Source of the DNA: Bacteroidota bacterium
GTDB taxonomy: Bacteria; Bacteroidota; Bacteroidia; Flavobacteriales; Flavobacteriaceae
Direction of reading: 5' to 3'
DNA: 9,660 nt
Assembly: GCA_009936675.1 (NCBI GenBank)
Contig: JAACDY010000131.1
Coordinates: 1-9,660 of the forward strand
A program made the translations under genes and the position numbers. Under the pieces are notes generated by a model. That model was not told the origin of the DNA. It ran no database searches and was given only the letters and a program-made list of their open reading frames with translations. This document shows, piece by piece, positions 5,952-9,660 of this stretch; position 1 is the first letter of the stretch; every line of letters begins with the position of its first letter.

Positions 5952-6077
5952 ATGAATTTTAAAAAGAAAAACATAAGCTGGTGGTACGAACTGTTACAAA
6001 CAATTCGTGATCCCGCAATATCCATATCAAAGGCTTGTCATCACGACAGGCCTTTTTTAATTTTACACCATGAGTAA
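5952..6077 (+). CDS. Trp-rich leader peptide of the trp operon (trpL-type)
   Basis: A 41-codon ORF begins four bases after the -7 box and reads MNFKKKNISWWYELL at its start, with two adjacent TGG codons (5979-5984) as residues 10-11. Trp is rare, so tandem Trp codons just downstream of a promoter and upstream of a terminator and trpE point to ribosome-mediated attenuation. The first 15 or so residues are the functional part; the rest reads through the terminator hairpin and ends TAA at 6077, overlapping the first eight bases of trpE. Classical leader peptides stop before the terminator, so this end is unusual and may be unimportant, or may couple to trpE translation. No in-frame alternative ATG precedes the Trp codons. 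There is essentially no room for an upstream ribosome-binding region. The peptide itself probably has no enzymatic role. Confidence 0.7.
   Translation: MNFKKKNISWWYELLQTIRDPAISISKACHHDRPFLILHHE
5986..6008 (+). promoter_or_regulatory. Leader hairpin 1:2 of the trp attenuator (pause/anti-antiterminator)
   Basis: ACGAACTGTT (5986-5995) pairs with AACAATTCGT (5999-6008): nine of ten pairs form, with one C-A mismatch and a three-base loop. It begins one base after the second Trp codon. A ribosome stalled at the TGG pair would cover the left arm and free the right arm, as expected for strand 1 of an attenuator. The role is inferred from position and complementarity. Confidence 0.5.
6005..6046 (+). 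promoter_or_regulatory. Candidate antiterminator pairing in trp leader
   Basis: TCGTGAT (6005-6011) is the exact reverse complement of ATCACGA (6040-6046). The first segment shares bases 6005-6008 with hairpin 1:2, and the second covers the terminator loop plus the first two bases of its right arm. The pairing is therefore exclusive with hairpin 1:2 and would compete with closure of the terminator. It is only 7 bp, so its strength is uncertain. Confidence 0.45.
6029..6058 (+). terminator. Intrinsic terminator / attenuator upstream of trpE
   Basis: AAAGGCTTGTC (6029-6039) pairs with GACAGGCCTTT (6045-6055) to form an 11-bp stem with one G-U pair and a five-base loop (ATCAC). A run of six T begins within the stem end (6053-6058), with more T at 6061-6064. 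The hairpin lies between the trp promoter and trpE, 11 bases before the trpE start, so it can only control read-through into the operon. Confidence 0.85.
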
Positions 6078-7473
6078 AAGGTTTAAATTACATTCCGAGC
6101 ACCAAAAAATTTTGGCCGACACCCTCACCCCGGTCAGTGTCTATCTCAAAATCAGAGATCAATTTCCCCATAGCCTTTTGCTGGAGAGCAGTGACTACGA
6201 CGCTCGGACCAACAATTTCTCCTACATCTGTTGCAATCCCATTGCCAGTCTGAGCATCAGTGGGGGAAAGATCAGCTATAACTTTCCCGACGGAAGTCAA
6301 GAAGAAAAAAGCTTGACCGCAACAGACCAAGTCCCCGAATTGGTTCAGGATTTTGCACGCCAGTTTGAATCCAAAAAATACCCTTTCAAGTTCATCACCA
6401 ACGGACTTTTTGGATTCATCACTCACGAGGCAGTGGCCCATTTTGATCGGTTGACCCTGCGCAAGGAAAAAGACAACTTGGATTTGCCAGAAATCTATTA
6501 TGCGGTTTATCAAAACGTGATTGCCATTAGCCTTTTCAATCACGAGGCACATTTGTTTTCCCATTCTTATGACGGCTCGAACAACTTGGATCGGATTGAA
6601 AAAATTCTCAAAAAAGACAACACCACCGCCTATCAATTTAAAAAACAGGGCGAAAAATCCTCCAACCTCACCGATAAAGAATTTACTGCATTGGTCAACA
6701 AGGCCAAAGAACACTGTTTTAGGGGAGATGTTTTTCAGTTGGTACTTTCACGCCACTTTTCACAAGGCTTTTCGGGAGACGAATTTAACGTATATCGCAC
6801 ATTGAGATCCATCAACCCCTCTCCCTACCTCTTCTTTTTTGACTATGGGGATTTCAAAATCTTCGGCAGTTCACCCGAAGCACAGTTGATCGTGGAAGAC
6901 GGAAAAGCAGAGATTCACCCCATTGCAGGAACCTTTAAACGAACGGGCAAGGACGATGAAGACCGAGCCGCTGCCGAACGACTGGCGGCCGATCCCAAAG
7001 AAAACAGCGAGCACGTCATGCTGGTCGATCTGGCACGCAACGACCTCAGCCGAAACGGCACAGGGGTCGTCGTTGAAAAAAACAGAGAAATACAATTTTT
7101 CTCCCACGTCATTCACTTGGTTTCCAAAGTAACGGCCCACCTCAAACCCAAGGCCAAAACCTTTCAGGTGGTGGCCGACACCTTTCCGGCAGGTACCCTC
7201 AGCGGAGCCCCAAAACACATGGCCCTACAACTCATCGATCGCTATGAAAACTCCGCCCGAAATGCATACGGTGGTGCGCTCGGTTATATGGATTTTGAAG
7301 GCAACTTTAACCACTGCATTATCATTCGTTCTTTTATGAGTAAAAACCAACAGCTCCACTATCAGGCTGGAGCAGGCATAGTCTCCAAATCTGTTCCCGA
7401 AAATGAATTACAAGAAGTTTACAACAAATTGGGGGCCTTGGATAAAGCCCTAACACTGGCCGAAAAAATATAG
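6070..7473 (+). CDS. trpE: Anthranilate synthase component I (TrpE)
   Basis: The 467-residue chorismate-binding subunit, which converts chorismate and ammonia (or glutamine via TrpG) to anthranilate, the first committed step to tryptophan. The N-terminal domain has LLESSDY at 37-43, the LLES feedback site that binds tryptophan, so the enzyme is probably feedback-inhibited. The C-terminal catalytic domain shows FGSSPEAQL (265-273), PIAGT (284-288), a HVMLVDLARNDLSR block (315-328), FPAGTLSGAPK (372-382) and YQAGAGIV (431-438), all typical of TrpE. The feedback site and the adjacent trp genes favour TrpE over PabB or a menaquinone or siderophore paralogue. The chosen ATG follows the attenuator by 11 bases and gives a normal N-terminus (FKLHSEHQKILADT). 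The trpG start follows the stop by two bases. Confidence 0.97.
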   Translation: MSKRFKLHSEHQKILADTLTPVSVYLKIRDQFPHSLLLESSDYDARTNNFSYICCNPIASLSISGGKISYNFPDGSQEEKSLTATDQVPELVQDFARQFESKKYPFKFITNGLFGFITHEAVAHFDRLTLRKEKDNLDLPEIYYAVYQNVIAISLFNHEAHLFSHSYDGSNNLDRIEKILKKDNTTAYQFKKQGEKSSNLTDKEFTALVNKAKEHCFRGDVFQLVLSRHFSQGFSGDEFNVYRTLRSINPSPYLFFFDYGDFKIFGSSPEAQLIVEDGKAEIHPIAGTFKRTGKDDEDRAAAERLAADPKENSEHVMLVDLARNDLSRNGTGVVVEKNREIQFFSHVIHLVSKVTAHLKPKAKTFQVVADTFPAGTLSGAPKHMALQLIDRYENSARNAYGGALGYMDFEGNFNHCIIIRSFMSKNQQLHYQAGAGIVSKSVPENELQEVYNKLGALDKALTLAEKI

Positions 7474-7475
7474 GT

Positions 7476-8039
7476 ATGAAAAAAATATTTGTCATTGATA
7501 ATTACGATTCCTTCACCTACAATTTGGTGCATTATCTGGAGGAATTGGGAGCCGAAGTCACCGTTCGGCGCAACGATCAATTTGAGCTTTCCGAACCCGA
7601 GGCCTATGAATACCTCTTGCTTTCTCCTGGCCCGGGCATTCCAGACGAGGCCGGATTGCTCAAAGCCACCATCGAAAAATACGCCCCCAGCAAGAAAATT
7701 TTAGGAGTGTGTCTAGGCCAACAGGCCATAGGAGAAGTTTTTGGTGCTAGCCTTATCAATTTGGATACGGTATTCCACGGTGTCGCTACCCCTGTGACGG
7801 TGGTCGAAGACGATCTATTGTTCAGAGACTTGCCCAAAAACTTTGAGGTGGGACGCTACCACTCTTGGGTGGTTCAAAGCCCATTGCCCAATGATTTGGT
7901 CGCCACTTCTTTTGATGACAACCAACAACTGATGTCCCTCAGACACCAAAATCTTCCCATCAGGGGGGTACAATTTCATCCCGAATCCATCTTGACGCTC
8001 CATGGAAAAAAAATATTAGAAAACTGGATCAACAGCTGA
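7476..8039 (+). CDS. trpG: Anthranilate synthase component II, glutamine amidotransferase (TrpG)
   Basis: The 187-residue class I glutamine amidotransferase subunit that supplies ammonia to TrpE. It starts with the typical IFVIDNYDSFTYNLVHYL (4-21). The oxyanion region is LLLSPGPGIPDEAG (47-60), and the catalytic triad is intact: Cys79 in GVCLGQQAIGE, and His168 and Glu170 in GVQFHPESILT. Length is normal for a stand-alone TrpG not fused to TrpD. It sits two bases after trpE and three bases before trpD, indicating one transcript and probable translational coupling. In some bacteria the same subunit also serves PabB (p-aminobenzoate); no pabB is visible here to judge this. Confidence 0.96.
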   Translation: MKKIFVIDNYDSFTYNLVHYLEELGAEVTVRRNDQFELSEPEAYEYLLLSPGPGIPDEAGLLKATIEKYAPSKKILGVCLGQQAIGEVFGASLINLDTVFHGVATPVTVVEDDLLFRDLPKNFEVGRYHSWVVQSPLPNDLVATSFDDNQQLMSLRHQNLPIRGVQFHPESILTLHGKKILENWINS

Positions 8040-8042
8040 AAT

Positions 8043-9038
8043 ATGAAAACCATACTCCATCGCCTGACCCAACACGAGACCCTAGACTCCCACGAAGCTG
8101 AAAGCATACTGACGGGCATTGCCGAAGGGCAATACAACCCCAGTCAGATCGCCTCTTTTTTGACCGTATTCATGATGCGTAGCATCACCCTCGAAGAACT
8201 CGAAGGCTTTAGAAAAGCACTGCAAAAATTGTGTTTGGCCATCGATTTGAGTGAATTCAGTCCCATCGATTTGTGCGGCACCGGAGGAGATGGCAAGGAC
8301 ACCTTTAACATCTCTACTTTGGCCTCTTTTGTGACGGCAGGAGCAGGAATCAAAGTCGCCAAACACGGCAATTACGGAGTTTCCTCTGGCTGTGGCTCCA
8401 GCAATGTTTTGGAGCATTTGGGGATTCGGTTCTCCAATGATGCTGATTTCCTCAAACGCTGTATCGACCAAGCGGGTATTTGCAACCTCCATGCCCCGCT
8501 GTTTCACCCCGCCATGAAAAACGTTGCTCCCATTCGAAGGGAATTGGGGGTAAAAACATTTTTTAATATGCTGGGGCCACTGGTCAACCCTGCCTTTCCC
8601 CAACACCAACTAACGGGGGTTTTTAATTTGGAATTGGCCAGGCTATACGGCTACCTCTTCCAAAAAACCGATCAAAACTTTACCATCTTATACGCCTTGG
8701 ATGGCTATGATGAAATTTCGTTGACCGGCCCGGCCAAGGCCATTAGAAACTCAGGAGAAAGTCTTATTGCCCCCCAAGATTTTGGCCTGCAACCCCTGCT
8801 CGAAAAACAAATCAGCGGTGGGGACAATGTTCCCTCCTCTGCTGCCATTTTCACTGCCGTATTGGACGCTAAGGGCACTGAAGCCCAAAATAATGTGGTT
8901 TGTGCCAATGCCGCGATGGCCATTGCGACTGCTACCGACTGCACCCCCTTGGAAGCTTTTGAAAAAGCCAAAACCTCCTTGTTGTCTGGCCAAGCCGCCA
9001 AGGCCTTTAAAACCCTTCAAAACCTGAGTGCCGCATGA
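8043..9038 (+). CDS. trpD: Anthranilate phosphoribosyltransferase (TrpD)
   Basis: A 331-residue enzyme that transfers the phosphoribosyl group of PRPP to anthranilate, the second step of the pathway. The PRPP-binding glycine motif CGTGGDGKDTFNIST is at 78-92, the KHGN motif is at 107-110 followed by YGVSSGCGSSNVLEHLG, the anthranilate-binding region includes the IRRELG arginines near 165-166, and FNMLGPLVNP is at 174-183. The metal-binding acidic pair is D223-E224 in DGYDEISLTG. KHGNYG, where many bacteria have KHGNRS, is a form I recall in Bacteroidetes. Length fits the stand-alone family. It starts three bases after trpG, and its TGA overlaps the trpC ATG (ATGA), which implies translational coupling. 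Confidence 0.96.
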   Translation: MKTILHRLTQHETLDSHEAESILTGIAEGQYNPSQIASFLTVFMMRSITLEELEGFRKALQKLCLAIDLSEFSPIDLCGTGGDGKDTFNISTLASFVTAGAGIKVAKHGNYGVSSGCGSSNVLEHLGIRFSNDADFLKRCIDQAGICNLHAPLFHPAMKNVAPIRRELGVKTFFNMLGPLVNPAFPQHQLTGVFNLELARLYGYLFQKTDQNFTILYALDGYDEISLTGPAKAIRNSGESLIAPQDFGLQPLLEKQISGGDNVPSSAAIFTAVLDAKGTEAQNNVVCANAAMAIATATDCTPLEAFEKAKTSLLSGQAAKAFKTLQNLSAA

Positions 9039-9660
9039 CCATCTTGGACCACATCATCATCGATAAAATAAAAGAGGTCGAACTGCGAAAAAAAGCTTTT
9101 CCAACTTCCTATTGGGAGCAATCGCCCATGTTTGACCGAAAGGGCATATCTCTGTCTCAACGTTTGCAAGCCAGCCCTTCGGGCATCATTGCCGAACACA
9201 AGCGGCGTTCCCCATCACTGGACAACATCAACAGCAGTTTGTCTGTCCACAACGTTGCCCTAGGCTATGAAAAAGCAGGGGTCTGTGGGATGTCGGTGCT
9301 GACCGATCAAAAGTATTTTGGAGGCAGTTTTGAAGATCTGACCGCCGCCCGGGCGGTATGCCAACTTCCCCTATTGAGAAAAGAATTCATCATTGACCCC
9401 TACCAACTGATCGAAGCCAAGGCCCACGGGGCCGATGTGATCTTGTTGATTGCGGCTGTTTTGGATCGAACACAAATCAAACAACTGTCCGAAACAGCAC
9501 AAAGTTTGGACTTGGAGGTATTGTTGGAAGTTCACAACCGAGAAGAGTTGGACAAAGCCATTATGCCTTCTTTGGACATGCTGGGGGTAAACAACCGCAA
9601 CCTCAAAACCTTTGAGGTCAGTTTGGAGACCAGTAAGCAATTGGCAGAGCACATTCCTGG
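9035..9660 (+). CDS. trpC: Indole-3-glycerol phosphate synthase (TrpC), cut by right edge
   Basis: An open frame of 208 codons begins with ATG 9035, overlapping the trpD stop by four bases, and continues past the window end. TrpC closes the indole ring, converting CdRP to indole-3-glycerol phosphate on a TIM barrel. Key residues are visible: Glu54 and Lys56 in GIIAEHKRRSPS (50-61), Lys116 in LLRKEFIIDPYQ (113-124), Glu165 in VLLEVH (162-167) and Asn186 in GVNNRNL (184-190). The full protein is usually about 255-260 residues, so roughly the last 50 are missing, including the final phosphate-binding loops. There is no sign of a TrpF fusion, though this cannot be excluded from the visible part. 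trpF, trpB and trpA are expected next. Confidence 0.95.
   Translation, partial: MTILDHIIIDKIKEVELRKKAFPTSYWEQSPMFDRKGISLSQRLQASPSGIIAEHKRRSPSLDNINSSLSVHNVALGYEKAGVCGMSVLTDQKYFGGSFEDLTAARAVCQLPLLRKEFIIDPYQLIEAKAHGADVILLIAAVLDRTQIKQLSETAQSLDLEVLLEVHNREELDKAIMPSLDMLGVNNRNLKTFEVSLETSKQLAEHIP

Noticed and set aside
6088..6714. 208-codon open frame antisense to trpE
   Set aside because: It lies wholly within trpE on the opposite strand, has a Cys/Phe/Gly-rich composition with no recognisable motif, and has no promoter. It is a codon-bias shadow.
8082..8609. 175-codon open frame antisense to trpD
   Set aside because: It is fully covered by a well-conserved trpD and has no family signature or start context.
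1..9660. Mobile elements, CRISPR arrays, defence genes, tRNA or rRNA
   Set aside because: No transposase, direct repeat array, cloverleaf or rRNA-like stretch was seen. Coding density is high and every long frame is assigned to a housekeeping-type family.

Overview
The window looks like chromosome from a member of the Bacteroidetes, most likely family Flavobacteriaceae with moderate GC. Three upstream regions carry the Bacteroidetes-type -7 box TAnnTTTG, two of them with a TTG 19 bases upstream. No clear Shine-Dalgarno sites are seen. Several proteins (HHH protein, PspC, DUF2851, YceI, long AGCS symporter) have the flavobacterial form. This placement is inferred from recalled family features, not from a search.

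Left half (1-4760, minus strand). Six genes point left: rhodanese, DUF2851 protein, a 75-residue PspC protein, a K+ channel with an RCK/TrkA domain, an AGCS sodium:alanine/glycine symporter, and the first 75 codons of a ComEA-like helix-hairpin-helix protein that runs off the left edge. Gaps are 33, 27, 1, 51 and 13 bases, so one transcript from a promoter near 4775-4808 is plausible. No common function is evident.

Middle (4761-5935). A divergent intergenic region drives rhodanese to the left and a MarR-type regulator plus a secreted YceI-family protein to the right. An interrupted palindrome sits over the marR transcription start and is a good candidate for an autoregulatory operator.

Right half (5913-9660, plus strand). 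This is a tryptophan biosynthesis operon: promoter, Trp-rich leader ORF, attenuator hairpin, then trpE, trpG, trpD and the start of trpC, cut by the right edge. The genes are spaced +2, +3 and -4 bases. TrpE/TrpG make anthranilate, TrpD adds phosphoribosyl, and TrpC closes the indole ring after the TrpF step; trpF, trpB and trpA presumably follow outside the window.

Most of the window is ordinary housekeeping content. The most interesting part is the trp leader: tandem TGG codons, mutually exclusive RNA pairings, a leader ORF that starts almost at the predicted transcript 5' end, and no stop codon before the terminator, so that the ORF overlaps the trpE start. I see no defence system, mobile element, CRISPR array, tRNA or rRNA.
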